This document shows, in pieces, positions 1 to 14,367 of a stretch of DNA of 64,000 nucleotides (positions within the stretch are counted from its first letter, which is position 1; the number at the start of each line of letters is the position of its first letter). The position numbers were made by a program, and so were the translations under genes. A model generated the notes under the pieces. It was given only the letters and a program-made list of their open reading frames with translations. It was not told the DNA's origin and did not search any database. The stretch spans positions 123,221,874-123,285,873 of the forward strand of contig NC_066315.1 of NCBI RefSeq assembly GCF_022539315.1, in the 5' to 3' direction. Origin of the DNA: Serinus canaria (taxonomy: Eukaryota > Chordata > Aves > Passeriformes > Fringillidae).

Positions 1-2634
1 GAGCCTACATACATTTTGGGGGGCACAGAAGCAAGAGGTGGGAGCAGAAAACACAGCTGAAGTATACTAGGCATTATAAAAAAAAGACAACTCAGTTTAA
101 ATTGAAGAACTAGCAGTGCTGATAAGACTACTGCTTTGCAAGTGAACAACAAATATGCCTTCTCGAAACTAGTTCTTGTGCCATTCTTTGGTGGATAGAA
201 GTGTTTTTCTTGGCTTCCAACTGTACATGAACTACAGCAGACTGGGTGAGGTCCAAGCTGTGCCCATACAATGCATCAGTGTGGAAAAACAAGGGCTGGA
301 TTCAGCTTTCAGAACAGGTTACTTGTATCAGCACACTGAAATGCCATCAATCTCACCTGGTTATTCTACTCACTGACCTCACACAGGTACTGAACCAGTG
401 CTGGAGCTCCTTTAATCCTCTCCACCACTCTTTTACCTTCTGTGTTAAAACTGGAGAAAAGAGGCAGAGGCGGGAAAAGAATAATAAAACCACAGAAAAT
501 ACAGATGCTTAAAATGCATGACCAAAAAAATTCCTCATGAGCAACACAGAAACCACAGGCATCTTTGGTTCCTGCTCGTGCTCAAGTGTTTCTGCCACTG
601 TGTGTCTGTGCTGATTGGTGTCAGTCTCATCCCCATTCCAATCCATCTCCATCCCAACCTACCCCAACTTCCCAGAGGGTGCTTCACTCCCTTGCCTTTG
701 GCAGAAGGCCAGAGCCTGAACATCTATGACACAAGGAAATGGGATGATCACCCATGGGATGCTAATTTTCAACTTTATTCATGCAACCTACATTAAAAGC
801 AATTGGATATAGGATGTCACTTCCAATATGTGAAACAATGGCAGAGAAAATAAATAAATAGAGAAGGTTATATTGTTTCCATGCCCATTGGGGCATGGAG
901 AAGAGGCAATGCATGCAAAAACAATGAAGGTTTTAGCTGTAATTGGAAAAAAAAAATTACAGCAGAAAAAAATATTTAAATCCTAGAACTGACTGCCCTT
1001 CCAAATGATGACATGCCAACAGGTACAGACTTGGAATAACAGATTAGACAAACAGTTATCAAAAAGGGTAAATACTACTTAGCTTGCATGATCTAAATGC
1101 CCCATGGAGGATTTTTAACCTATGGTTATTCTATTCCAATGCTATAAATCATATTATGCCAGTATCTATCATATCTTCTAAACACATCTCTGAGGCAACA
1201 GTATTTAAGCTACCAGTTAGTAAGTGAGCAATTATTTGGCATAGCTGATGATACAGGAAATATGGCAATATACCAGAAATAAATATGCAGTCATGCATAT
1301 CCTAAGCAATAGAGTTTGGGCATATTTTTTAAACAGAACTTGGTATGAGTTTAAGGCTGTTCAAATCTGTTCAAATATTTTCCATTAAAACAACATCAAT
1401 TCTCTCTATCAACAAGGCAAGGCTCTGCAGCAATGACAGAATATCCATTTTGCCATCAAGAGAAATTCTAGCATAAAGAATTTACTCTATACACATACAC
1501 ATGGGTATGTTCCAAGGGAAATCTTTATCGATTACCACCTAGATTTCCGTAAAGTCTTTTATCAATTCCATAACCTTTCTCTGCAAGATAGGTACTGCAG
1601 ATGATGGTCACACCTTGCTTTCACTGAAATCAACTAGGGAGGCTGCACAGCAGCAGAGTCCCTTTGCTTCAGTAGAGCAAGAGCAGCCCACTTCATGCAC
1701 ACTGTGGCACTGCTCACTCCCATCTCCTGCCTGTCTTCCACAGGTAGCTGTGCTGCTGAGTTACAATGAGCAACACTTCCCAATAGCCCAAAAAGGGCAT
1801 AGTTTTGTGTGCTGGGAGGAAGCAAGCTACCTTTAAGCTCACAAAAGATAATTTCCATAACAGATACCCACTCACATTTGTGCAGAACTGGCTGACTGGC
1901 AGGCTCCTGTCATTGTCTAAAGATAATGTGTGTGTGTTTTGTCTCAAGTATAGTGTGAACAAACCAAACTCATTAGACTTAGCAATATATACTGACAAAA
2001 CTGATTTAGGAACAGAGGAAATTAGCCATGTGCTCATAATGGTTGTTCTCCAGGCTTCTGGCTGTCTATCCTTCACTTGGCTTGGTTTGGGATTTTGTGT
2101 TTGGCATTTTTTAGTTTGTTGGTTTTTTATATTTGTTGTGTTTGTAGTTAGAAAGATAAGCTTCTTCAAAGTCAAGTGTTTTCTTTAGGTTGTTCTGTTT
2201 ACAGAAATGGGAAACAATTTGTCCTTCACTGCTTACATAAAGAAAATAATGTACATGGTGTTTGTGGCCTCACCACACGCGTTACTCAGCAAATTTTAAT
2301 TACCCTGTTGGTGATTTAATGTTGTGTAAAAACATATCCTAGCATGTATACACATCTGCCCTTGCTTATTAAAATCTGTTAGTTTTGGCTAGCTCACAGA
2401 CATGAAGATACTTCCCACCAACCAAAGCAGATTTTGAACTTTTGTCTGTTGTTCACTGCTCTCTCCCAAATAAATATTGAGTATAATCATATACCAAATG
2501 TTAGTTATTTCATGAAAATAGTAGCAAAAAAATTACAACTAGCTTCATGTATGTAGTTAGCCAGATTTGCTTTTTCTCAACTATTTCCTTCCCTCCATGA
2601 GCTTGCACAGCTCTCAGAAGCCTTCCTTCACACT

Positions 2635-2647
2635 GGGGGGGGGGGGG
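2635..2647. repeat. poly-G run (13 G)
   Basis: This uninterrupted G run is followed by CGGGGCAGGG. On the minus strand it lies in intron 2 of ZNF704 as a C run. It is a likely site of sequencing slippage. Confidence 0.95.
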
Positions 2648-4427
2648 CGGGGCAGGGAAAGGTTGCTTGGATATTTTTCCAAGCACACAAATACAGTTAG
2701 TGCAAGAAATGGGAACTATGTAATTCCTTAATAATACAACATATTCCATACATAGTTTATAGAATACATCACAGAAGCCTAAGATGATTTGAGGTGTATT
2801 TGTAGTGGAAGAAAATATTTTTCCTCACTGGAACTGAAGGGAATGCTTTCGAAGAATGACTGTGAAAAATGGTATTCCAAAGAAGGTGAGGTTTGGAGAG
2901 TCAGTGGCGGTCTTAAGGGATTACTAGAGAAGAAGCATACCCACTGATGGAACCTGGGCAGAGCAAGTGGGAGGAGGAGAATACACAGCAAAAGGTGGCA
3001 GGCTGCAGAGTGCAGTAAACAGATCTTACAAAGCACGAGGGCACTCTAGGCCAGATGCTTTCTGAACGCCCATGACATCAAGGGATACATTTAGCTCAGA
3101 CAAGCTTTAGTTTTAAATGTAGGTAAGAAAGACAGAAACACAGAGAATGGCTAAGTATTTGCCCTCAATATAGGAATGAACTGAAGGACAGCTTGTTTTC
3201 AGTTTTGAAGTCCAACTAAAGATTTTATCTTCCATATTTCCTGTTTCTGAGACATTTGTAGCAAGTAAGCAAGCCATCCTTCTAGGACCACTGAGAGGCA
3301 AGTAACAACAACAGTAGTTTAAAAGGTACTAATGACACTGTAGTACTGCCATGAACTGCAGCCCTGTTATAAGGATTATATTTCACCAGGCATATGCAAT
3401 AAAAACTACCTAGGAGCCAGAGTCTCCCCAGCTGTACCCAGGCAGCCTCTCCATCTTGGGGAGGTGGTGAAATGAGGTCAACTCATTTCCCTGGTGAAAT
3501 GAAGCCAACATCTCCAACTGCTCCAGAGGCTTAGATGCAACCATGACTGTGGGGCAGCAGCTGCTGAGACCTCCATCCTGGTTGCACAGAAGGAAGCCAC
3601 AGACGGATGGATAGCACTGGTAGGTGGGACATCTACTGAGTCGTCATGGTGTCTTTCACAGCAACTTTATTTTTCCCTAGCTCTTAAATCCAACTCTTCA
3701 CTGCAGAAATGCTGTCTCTCATATTCTTCTGCCATAATAATGACAGGCAAACTCAATTAACACTGTAAGCAGTTTGGATGTCTGCACAACAGGTTGCCAA
3801 AAAAATCCCAAGGGGGAAAAGCTCAACCAAAGATAACTAAGAACATTTGTTGCATAAAGTAATTCAAAGCTTCTATCTGTAGGACCAATAAAAGACATGT
3901 TTATTATATCTTAAATCAAGATGTGAAAGCTTGGTTTTGAACTGCTTTAATGTTAAGGATTTATTACACATGCAATACGTATCTAGTTTGGTAAGACCCA
4001 TCCAACACATTCAATGCAGATTTTCTCTTCAAGCTTCTTACTGAGATCAGAACATAATAAAATGCCAAAATTGTGCGTTCCCTTGCAAATAATTTATTCA
4101 GAGATTAGCAAGAGAGTAATGTATCTTCCTTTATAATACCCTGGATTTCTGTCAACATCATCATCAAATATATACCACAAAATACAATAAGTGTAACCAC
4201 AAGCCTTTTTATATGACATATTTTAAAGGACTTTCAACACTGATTAGATCTTTACTACTGCTGTTATTATTCTTGTGATCTAAAAGAACTCTAGATAGGT
4301 ACTTGAAATAAAAACATTAACTTTGAAAGATTAACTATCAGGAAGACATTTCTCTAGATACTAGAGATGAGCACACAAGTATGTCACTAAACAAATGCTT
4401 ATCCCCAATTTAAAAAAATAAAGAATA

Positions 4428-4429
4428 TG

Positions 4430-4466
<37 letters not shown>

Positions 4467-4513
4467 ACACATCCATAAACATTATGCATGTGTATACACA
4501 TCCACAAACATTA
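4428..4513. repeat. (AT)n(GT)n microsatellite with duplicated flank
   Basis: AT repeats at 4430-4442 pass into GT repeats to about 4466. The flank TACACATCCATAAACATTAT is then repeated with two changes at 4494-4513, about 28 bases downstream. Confidence 0.92.
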
Positions 4514-7500
4514 TTTAATAGCTACTCTTCACTTACTGTGAGAACTACTCATCTGTAATCTTGGAGCCAAGGGCCCAGTGAACCCCATAAAAGCAACCAC
4601 CATTATATAAAATAAATTAGGCTACACTGAGAAGCCAGAGATGACGTAAACATTCCACATACTAATAGCCTTTCTATTAGAGAGAAAAGAACAAATCATA
4701 TAGTCCAAGAGGGCACTGAGAACAGTCCATGACTTCAGCATGAAGTCGTGAAGAGTTAAGCTAGGAAAAAGCAGCCAAAACATTATTTCTAAAGCATCAG
4801 CACAGGCTTATAAGGAAGTGACATCAAACCTTTCTTTCACAGACACTTTTCACTACAAAGAAACTTCAAAATAAGCACAGCACACCCTCTTCATCATCTT
4901 CTCCCTCCTCATCCAGCCAAGTGAGAAATCTCCTCACACCAAGCCATCAGGTGACAGCACAGTATGTGGCACTGTGTGTGTTTATAGGAAAGTACTAAGT
5001 GCCTTTTTTAACACCTTATGTCACTGCCTGCCTTCAAGGGAGGAACCAATTGGACATACACAATGAAAACAAAAAACATGATCCAAATTAACATACACAG
5101 CAGGGAGCATAAGCTTGGGAACACCGGATGAGATGAAAAATGTCCTTCACATACAAGATTAAGACTACCAAGTATTTAACAGAGGTTTTCCTGGGGAAAA
5201 CATTACCTAAACACATGCTCTACACTGCATTATAAAGCTGATGATAATGACAATACATCTGCTACTCGTGGAAATATCACCCTCTGTTCTTCCTCAAACA
5301 AACAGCCATGACATTAAGTTTTGGGTAACAAACCAAATCAAATTAGGAGCAGCAGTTACAACAACTTACAATATAAGAATAATTTACTAAAAGCATCAAT
5401 TGGCTGTTGACTCCATTTACCATCTGGAATATTGCCATTACTATAAAAAAATACATATGTCAACAGAGCAGCAGCCTCAGTGCAGTATGCTGGTGTTGAT
5501 GCTGCAGAGGACAACTACTTCCATAGGATAACAGCTCAGTTGTGGGCTTCTGGTAGGCCCCTGGAGAGAAGGAAGGACAACACTCAGATATCTAGAGTTT
5601 AGTAGAATGCATAATTAAGGGAACTCTGCTACTGTATTTTGGCAATTTTATTCTTTACTTTTCTCCTCAGTTCCCCAAGGAGGCTATCACATATGCAGCC
5701 ACTAAGAGAGAATGTTTTATCCCAAAATGAGAACAAACAAATGTTTTTAAACATTGGTTTTACGTAGAGTGTAAAAATACATTTGCTTGGGAATGTTAAA
5801 AATTTTTAGCAAAATTTCTAATCTATTTTCATTTTACTCATTTGATGGAAGAGCAAAGAAGCAAAGTACTTTGGGATGAACCTTCTCTGCTGAGACAACT
5901 AGTAGCAGAAATTAATATTCTAAGCACAGTTTCCCCCAGTCCTCTGAAGATGCTACTACCTTTGTTCTGGTCACTGGGTACCAAGCACAGATGGGCTGAG
6001 GTCACAGTATCAGATCACCTGTAGGAATTCTTATGGCAGAATTTAAAATAGAGACCCATGCAAAATTGCAAAGCTGTTTATGTATTGAGCTTGACTATCA
6101 TACTTGAAGAACAGAAACTATTCTTTATTGTTGGCTTGAGAAAATTGTGATCAGGGTTAACTTTTGCAAGCTTCCAAAGAGCAGCTGTGTATCCAGGTAT
6201 GGAGCTAGGCTTTCCACACGTAGCACAGGTGTGGTGCAATACCACACCATGTTACCCAGTGCTGCTTCAGTAACAAGATCAGATGGCATCTTTTTTGAAA
6301 GACTAATAGCTGATAAAAATTTGTAGAGGCTTTATGCAGACCTTGTGTATCTAGCATTACTTCAGTTTCACCATGTTCTCAAAATGATCAAGAATTTGAG
6401 AGGAAAGTGTTATAAACGATATTAAACTATGCAGATTAGTAAAACCACAAGAAGTTGGGGTTCTGCTTCAAATAAAAACAGCCCTTTAGAAAAAACTAAT
6501 TTACACACATATACTAATAGATGGATATTATTTAGATTATCTAGATATTTTTTAGTGATTAAGTGCTCTCTTCTTTGACAACACCCTTATTGTCACAAAA
6601 CCTGAAGTAGTAATAGGCAGAACAGGTATCTGATGCATATAAACAATAACATAAATATTTCTTATAGTTATTAATAAAAGACATCTTAAAATAGACTAAC
6701 CACTTATACAACTAACACACCACATGAATCAGTCACAGGAGTTTCATTGTAGTGTAGTTGTCTTAGGGATATAAAAACATTTATAACTCCTCATACACAC
6801 AATGCAAGCATATTGCTATAAATGGAGAAAAGCAACACTTTCTATCTCCTTTTTCCAAAATGTGTAAAATGAACGTCTTCATGCATATGATACTAATTGA
6901 GTTAAGACAAAAACTTCTAAATATATTTTACAAATAACTGTCAGTGATACGATTTCTCTCAGAAAGAGAGGCTTTGTGTTTTTGATGACCTCAGTGATAC
7001 AACATCAAACACTGAAGAAACTAGAATATTTTAATTTTATAGCATTTAAATAAAATTATAGCTATGAACATAGCTATGATGTGTGTAATCTGTGTAACCA
7101 TATATAAGGTAGCCCATTCTTGCACGGTTTTCACAGATACACAAGTTTCAAACCATGTACTCATTGACTTTTTTCTTTTTCTCAGCACAGATGGCATTTC
7201 AAGAGGAATTTTTTTATGCCATAGCTAACACAAACCACAAAGAAATTACTCTTATTGAATATTGCCTGCTGTTGAGGAGTGTTTTGAAATGACACTCCAT
7301 TTTTTAAGGGAACTGAAGAGCTGAGAACAAGCCGTGCATTCACATCAATGGCTAACACAGAGAGCAGCAGGGCTGACTGAATGCAGCTCTTCACCAGCCA
7401 GCGCCGAACGATCGCTGCAGATTAGGGACACATTTTTCCTCTGTGCCACTTTTGAGGAATTCATTGAAATTTGCTTCGTAATGAGATCACTGTCTGTTGG

Positions 7501-10500
7501 CAACTTCCATCACACAGACAAAATTATGTAGCCTTTTGTAGTGGCTAGCAGTGGAAGAAGATTTTTAGGAGAAGTAGGTGTATTTCAAAAGATCTTCAAA
7601 GCAGTTCTTTGAATACAGGATTTCCTAGAGAAATGGGAAACTTATTTATATAAGTATATAAGCAAAGCCTCCATGTGAAGATAATAATTACCTAAAATCA
7701 TACAGACTCCAACGTCAGTCTGTAGAACAATTTAGCTTTACCACACTTAATTGAACCATCAAATTTTCACACATAGTATTTTTCACTGAATATCAAGTCC
7801 ACAGTTAAAAAAAAATGGAAACTAACACTGGCCAAAAATCCAGATGGCCAAAGTCACCAGCTGGTGTTAAAGTTCCCTCTTCTAACATTAATACTATGGA
7901 AATCTGGGAATAATGAACTCAGAAATGATGACCAGGTGCTACAAAAGGTCCCACCAAAGAGAGATTCACTTTTTCATGAGAAGTAAGCTTCAGTTGTATC
8001 CTTGTTAGGTCTACCCCTGTTAAATCACATCCTGCTCTCACAGAATCAATTATGGTAAACCATGCTCAAAACCCACAATCACACATAGTTGCCATTATGC
8101 CCCATTGTGTGAGAATCATTATCAAATATGAAACATTACAAGTAAAGAACAGCAAGAGCATGTTTCTTTATTCAGGACATTAATATTCCTTCTGCTTTAA
8201 ACATTACTGGGGAAAAAATACCTCAAGAGAAACGTTAACTAATCCAAAATTTGTACTTTAAAAAGAAAATTATGCTGGCAAAATCCTCCTGGGTAGGCCA
8301 TCCAGCATATCCAAGACAAGTGATGAAAATAAATTGTACTGGTCAGATAACTGGTTCCTCTAGAAGCTGCAACTGATTGAACATGATGGTCGTGGGGACA
8401 TCAGTAACACAGTCAAGTATGAAATATCTTGCAAGTGTCAAATCTGCACACAGCACAGCACAAAGGAGAGAAATGGGGGAACTGACAAAAGGTCCACTGA
8501 AAAGTAAAGATACATTATGCACAATTTCAGAGCAAATTTTTCTTCAGCTGGGAATGCTACAGCTCTTTCAATAAAATCCTATCCAGCACATTGCTGTGGT
8601 GCTCTGGCAGAGGGGACTTCTGAACAGTAATGCCTGAGTCCATACCACCAGTGAGGAAATAAAAGCTTATTTATAGGAAGATTAACCCTCCCAGTGGTCA
8701 GCCCCACCTAAAATGGGACAGCCCAACTCTGCTCCCCAGCATATTAGAGACTCGATGCATCTCACCACTCGAAAGGTGAGTTTCCAGCAGTTTGCAGGCT
8801 GTCAGGAATGCTGTCATCTGTCTCAACATCATAAAAAGATGGTTCAACTATCATGGCAACAAACACTATGCACACCTAGGCAACTAACCTGAAGATGGCC
8901 TTCCAACAGTTTGATCCTAGAAGGCACCACACCATTTTGTAGCAGATCATGACAAGCAGTTTACTACCGTCAATATAATCAAGCTTTAATGACTGATTGG
9001 GTAAAATTCAATCAAGCTGCACACATATTTAACTAAACAAGTGTAGTAAACAAAGCAATAATTTACTACTTCAATAATTCACTGGTGTATATCTTTGGAG
9101 AAGCTACTTTTAAATGCATGGTATTGCCAACTATCAGATTTTTTTACAGAAGCTCTGAAATATGGGAATGACACTGGGAATAGTTTTTGTTGTATAAAAA
9201 CAACTGTTATCAAAGTTTCTAAGTAGCATGAGTACAGAAAATTAAACTTAAGAAACAGGGGCACTCAACCTACAGGATTGTGAAAAAATGGAAGAAAATA
9301 TCACACCTCAATGAAAAGCTATTGGGCTAGCAGGCAAATTCAGAGGGCTCAGAAGCTCACAGAGCTACAGTCAGTAACTCTGAAGCACAGTCTGTTTTTT
9401 TGGCCTTTTGTTTTCACTCAAACTGAAAATTCTCAGCAGCCAACAAATAGTTGATGCCCTGTGAAGCTGCCCCAGCAATCCCCTCAGCAAAAATTGTGAG
9501 AGATACAGGAAAGAAGCTCCTCCAAGAAAACTGAGGACTAGTCTAAAACAGATGGAGAAAAATAACAGAAGACAATCTCTGAATAAACACCACCTCTGGA
9601 TAAACAGAAAAGCACAACTTGATCAGCAGGTTCTTCCCTCTACAAGCAGATTGGGAAGTCCTTCCAGTGAGGTTATCATAGTTAAGCAGATACTGCTTTT
9701 GATCTTGAAGTCAGGCTCCTGGAGAGTTTTGGCTATGAAAATATGCAAATGTTTCCATTGGAATGCATGGTGCATAATCAATCATGCCCAGCAGGCCTTA
9801 CAGATCAACAACACACTCTAATCAGAAGCCTGCCCAGAGCTATGTTCCTGGAGAGACCAGGCAAGAAAATAATTTAGGGATGAAAATACATCACCATCTG
9901 TACTATTTCTTTATAATGATGGTCAGGAAACATGGCTGAAATTCATTTTGCCCCAGCTTTCTGTAGCTGTTCTACAAAGAACTAAAGAGACAATGTTGGA
10001 GAGAATTCCTAGAGGTATTAAATTTACTTTATTTCAATTATTTCATATAATTTTCCATTAAATTATAAACTAATTAGCAGATAAAATATAGGTACAGCAA
10101 TAAAAATTAATTTCACAGTAATAGAGCAGCTTTTTTAATATAAAAGCATCAAAAGATAGCAAAATCCAATATATTATTGTCATGGCAAATGTCAGTGCTT
10201 AACAGCAGTGAAACCAAAGAGCACAGCAGCTAGGGTTTATTGCACAATAACTACTTTAACACTCTAAGGAAGTCTTTAAGCAACTGATGGTTAGCTGTGG
10301 CTTGTCCTTTAGCAGCACAGACTATTTAGAAAAAGTTGGGCAGTTAGAAAATTTATCTTTTGTTCTTTTCTTCAGAGACAACAGAGTACAGGAGGACTGG
10401 GGAAACGAGGATGATGTATCAAGAGGTAAATACAAATTTCACAATATTTTGAGGTCATGCAGCAGAAAATTATAATAAAAGAAGTAAAAGAAAATCTGTT

Positions 10501-12069
10501 GTTTTATTCAAACACACATACCCATCAGAGGGGTAGTAGTGATGTGTGCCTAGTGCTTTCTGGACCACCTGAAAGGACCTCCCCTGACATTACTGCATTT
10601 AAGTTCTGAAGGATTTCCAGCTACCATTGGTCAAAACACTTCAGTCTTAAAAGGCCTTTAACACCACCATAATTTTCCAACATTTATTCTCACATCTTAC
10701 TCAAAAAAAGGAAATATCATCCCCTGCTCTCCACCACCCACCCTTCTATCCTCCTTCTTCCAAGAAGTAGAAGCCATTCCCTGTGTACTTGGCCTCCACT
10801 GGGTCCCTCCTCACATCCTCACACCCACTGTATCAGCAGTCCGGGCTCTTTCATGTCTTTCTCTCTGACATGCTTTGGAACTATGTGTCCATGAGGGCAA
10901 GTAACTGAAGAAAATACAAATGAGCAAGAAGGTTCTGTTAACTTCCACGCTTCTGCCTACTGGGAACATCCTCTCTGATTACACTTGACCTCTACAGACA
11001 CAGCTGGCTGAACTACTGGCAAACCTGGGCCTGCTTCTGCCCACCAGACAAAGTGATTAGTCCCACAGTGATACCACTCTCTTTTTACAAAATGGCCTTT
11101 CACTACTCACATCCATGGATCTGGCTGTGTTTGATTGCTGCTACTTGAACTGGAGATCAACTAAAAGTGTATTTTTCTCTCTTCTACAGATAATACCTCA
11201 ATTCTCAGAGATAACTGCAGTACAAAGCCTGCAGTTCTTTATGCATAAAAATGGACAATAAATTCAATGTTTAAAGGAAAAATAAAGAATTCAAGTTTCC
11301 TCATTATATCAAATAATTCATTTGCTCAAGCTGAACAGTTTCATTTATGCTTATTTGCATTTCAGAAGAAGGAACGCGATTTAGCTCAGATAAATTTTCT
11401 TCAAAATGACCAACTAAAGAAATCTGAAAAGGGAAGAATTAATGCTGTTAACTGTAATTTCATTTCTTGCATCCCAAAAATAAAAATTATAATGAAAAAG
11501 TCATGATCTCCTCCTGTCTTAGTCCAAAAGACACTTCCAGTACAGGACATAACATAGAGAGAAACATCTGTAGTATTTTCACAAGGTGAAATAAAAATGT
11601 AAACAACAAACTTAAAAATTCTGCATCCAATGAAACATTTATTTCACTATTATTTCCAGGCACCTGACTACCAGGCCCACAAAACAGTAGGACTCAGTTA
11701 AGATATTTTAACATTTCTAAAATGTCAGAGTCCATAAGCAATAATGAAGGCCCTGAAGCTGAATGGCTCCAAGAAACATTATGCTGGTGTTTTACTGAAC
11801 TGTTAGTTATTCTAGATAAAGTGCCTCACAAAGATTTCCATTCTTATTCATTGAGATCCTTAAAAGAAAGGATGGCCTTTGTTTCATTTTGTGGAAAAAG
11901 TGAAGTAAATTTATCCACCTCTTAACAGCTCTTTTGCAAACCTTTTTCAGAGCTCTTTTGGACATACTTATATGCCCCTGCTAATAATGAAACCAAAGCT
12001 TTGATAAATTTCTATCTCAAAATCACTTAAATATTGTAATGGATTTAGTTGGATCTGCAAAATGTTATC

Positions 12070-12094
12070 TTTCACTTCAGCATCTGAAGTGAAA
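12070..12094. repeat. 11-bp perfect hairpin, 3-nt loop
   Basis: TTTCACTTCAG and CTGAAGTGAAA are exact reverse complements around CAT. It lies inside ZNF704 intron 2. Confidence 0.9.
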
Positions 12095-13164
12095 TGGGTT
12101 CCCCTCAGTTCCACTTAAGTTTTAAAACAAAATAAATAACAAGCTTCACTTTGACTTATTACTACATATGCCCTCTTCAAAATAAAAAATTTGGGGTTTT
12201 TTTGTAAAGAGGGTATACATAGCAACAAGAAAATAAGACCATAGTAAACCCCTTATTTGTCCCACATAATTGGAAACGCTATCTGATTAATTCAAGATGA
12301 CCTTCCACAACTAGGTATAACAAATCTGCAAAGGCGGGTGGATTTTCTCATCAGAAGAGGACAGCTGACCCAGTGAGTCCTGCAGGAGGCAAAGGAACAA
12401 GGAATTCACCTCTGGGGATCATGCAACTCTCTCAGCACAGTCCTAGACAGAAGACTGGAAGGGGCCTAGAAAGAGACAAGAAATGCATGGAGTCTTCTTG
12501 GAAAACACATCTTAGAGATCAAACTGTGCTGCCGAGGAAGAGAGACTGGGTGCTGCCCTTCATTACAACAGCAAATATTTAGGAAGATCTCCAAGCAAAA
12601 GTTGAAGTGTTCTTCCCATCAGTTGTGGACAAATGGCCCAATAATTCACCTCAGCTATAAAGCAAAACTTGAACTTGACTGGAAATATGTAGCAAGAATG
12701 ACGAAAATGTTTATTATGCTATTGAACATAAATTCCAGGTTTCTTTCCTACTTCATTCTTTAATTCTGCTAATGCTGGAGCTCAACCTGCATGTCTGAAA
12801 ATACACAACAACATAACACAGTAATTTTTATGCCCCCAACAAAATACATGCAGATGGAAAGAACAACTTTAGAAGACATCTTTGTAAGTGAACTTATTTC
12901 CTATCATCTTAAGTATCCTGTGCTCACAACTGGTGTCACAATTAGCTTAAAGAAGGCATTAAAGATGTTTATTCATCCTCTTTTCCAGCTCATTGGGGAA
13001 AAAATATCCTTCCCTCCAAGGAAGGATGATCTTGTAGCTACAGAAAATGGGGGCTTGACTACTACTTCAAGTAGATTATCTGCATGAAGTCACAAAAAAT
13101 GCACTTAGACTCTGTACCTCAGCAGCCTGAGTTGTTAAATGGAAATGCTAACATATGGTTTGAG

Positions 13165-13228
13165 CAGAAGGTTAGCCTAGGTGACTTCCTGAGGTCCCTC
13201 CTGACCTATATGTTCTTGTGATCCTATT
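13165..13228 (+). mobile_element. short CR1-like 3' tail
   Basis: The string TTAGCCTAGGTGACTTCC followed by TGAGGTCCCTCCTGACC and then ATGTTCTTGTGATCCT resembles the last 60 bases of a CR1 or a related old retroposon (GGACTAGGTGACCTCNNGAGGTCCCTTCCAACC...TTCTATGATTCT). Upstream sequence near 13110-13135 also vaguely resembles a MIR core. It is short and diverged, so the family assignment is uncertain. Confidence 0.45.
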
Positions 13229-14119
13229 TGCTTTGAGACACACAGGATGAATGAGAAGGGCACTCAGACATTACAAGGTTGATTACAAGTGAAAATCTCG
13301 AATAAGTACCCTAACATTTTCAAGGTTGTAATACATAGCTTTTTACTACATATATACGGTGGGGGGGAAATCCTGTAAAAATGCTCATGGACTCAAGTGC
13401 AAGTGACATCTATGACAGCCAGAGAAAAACATCAAGTGATCCTGCTCTGGATGATGTGGTAGACCTGCTGGTTATGTTGGTTTACAGAAAGCCAACAAAC
13501 TGAAAAACTAAACATCTGTTTTGACTACAATTTTTTTAAGTAGCATCATAAACTTGAAAGGCCTTTTACTGAATTACGTGCAAATAAATTTACCAGGTAG
13601 ATTAAGCAGAAATCTTTACAGACAGACTGATGCTAACATGAACAAGAAAAAGTACTTGCCATCTTGCAACACAGGATACCCAATGAGTATAAAGTGTCTG
13701 CAAGTATGAACAGTAAAAAATTTGAAAAATAAATTGCTAGCAAGTAAGATGATTTTGTATCTAATTTAGAAGATTACTTCTTAGGGTGAAGCTGAGTCAA
13801 CAATCTCTTCCTCTTAAGACACATACTTTTTTCCAAGTACATCAGCTGCAGGACATTCTAAAAGCAAAAACAATGCAAAAGCAATAGCAAGTCCTACTCT
13901 GCAGATGCTCTCATTTTCTGCTACTGGTGTTTTTAATTTCCTAGTAGATCTCTCAAATAGGAAGGTTGTGACTGACTTTGGACTGCCTGGGCACAAACAC
14001 TGGCCTGAGCAGTTCATAGTGCTGTTTACCAAACTTGTATCTAATGTTCCATTAAAAAAATGGCATGGAAGAAAAAGGAATAAAGCTTAAAACAAAGCAC
14101 AACAAAAAATCAAACTCAC

Positions 14120-14367
14120 CTTGCTGGAGGCACATCAATATTTGAAGAAACAACCTTGCGCTTCTGCTCCAGAAGACAAACAGAACGAGTGTTTTCCTTT
14201 TCATGCTCATGAGCTCTGTTAAGTTTTTTGGTCTCTGCTGTTTTTAAATCTTCCTCCTTTGTGGTGAACAGGAGAAACTGTTGGTCTGGCAGTTTTCGAC
14301 TGATGTCACTTTTTACATCCTCCTGTTGAAATGCATGGAAGGTCATTTCACGCTTGATGTTGGCTGC
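14120..14367 (-). CDS. ZNF704: ZNF704 coding exon 2
   Basis: This is the second coding exon of ZNF704, encoding residues 93-174 plus two bases of the codon for Arg175. Seen: a pyrimidine-rich tract ending TTTTTCAG precedes the exon, which opens with [14 protein letters not shown]. It closes with [20 protein letters not shown] and then PA, and the donor is AG/GTGAGT, a consensus match. The KREMTF block and the segment from RSVCLLEQ to PPA match human ZNF704 as I recall it; the stretch between them is Lys/Glu-rich and diverges more. The entry phase is 0 and matches the end of exon 1; the exit phase is 2. Family knowledge: the C2H2 finger and C-terminal basic region lie in later exons, which here are beyond the left edge. 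An internal ATG at 14344-14346, the Met of KREMTF, has a purine at -3 and could start a shorter form lacking the acidic N-terminus. No frameshift or stop is seen. Confidence 0.93.

Larger units (their letters stand above)
1..14119 (-). other. ZNF704: ZNF704 intron 2 (partial)
   Basis: This is intron sequence downstream of exon 2, running off the left edge. The donor is GTGAGT at 14114-14119; the matching acceptor is not in the window. I saw no stretch resembling the expected exon 3 (family sequence resembling SSEELDMDKVTAAMV) on the minus strand. The region is AT-rich, with a 13-base G run at 2635-2647, a TG microsatellite near 4430, a short CR1-like tail near 13165-13228 and many short chance reading frames. 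No RNA gene was recognised. Confidence 0.8.

Noticed and set aside
13105..13140. MIR-like SINE core
   Set aside because: A partial resemblance to the MIR pattern (CTCAG...TTAAATGG) is too short and diverged to call separately from the neighbouring CR1-like tail.
1..14119. Search for ZNF704 exon 3 and the zinc-finger exon
   Set aside because: No minus-strand segment resembling the expected conserved sequence was seen. The exons are presumed to lie beyond the left edge.
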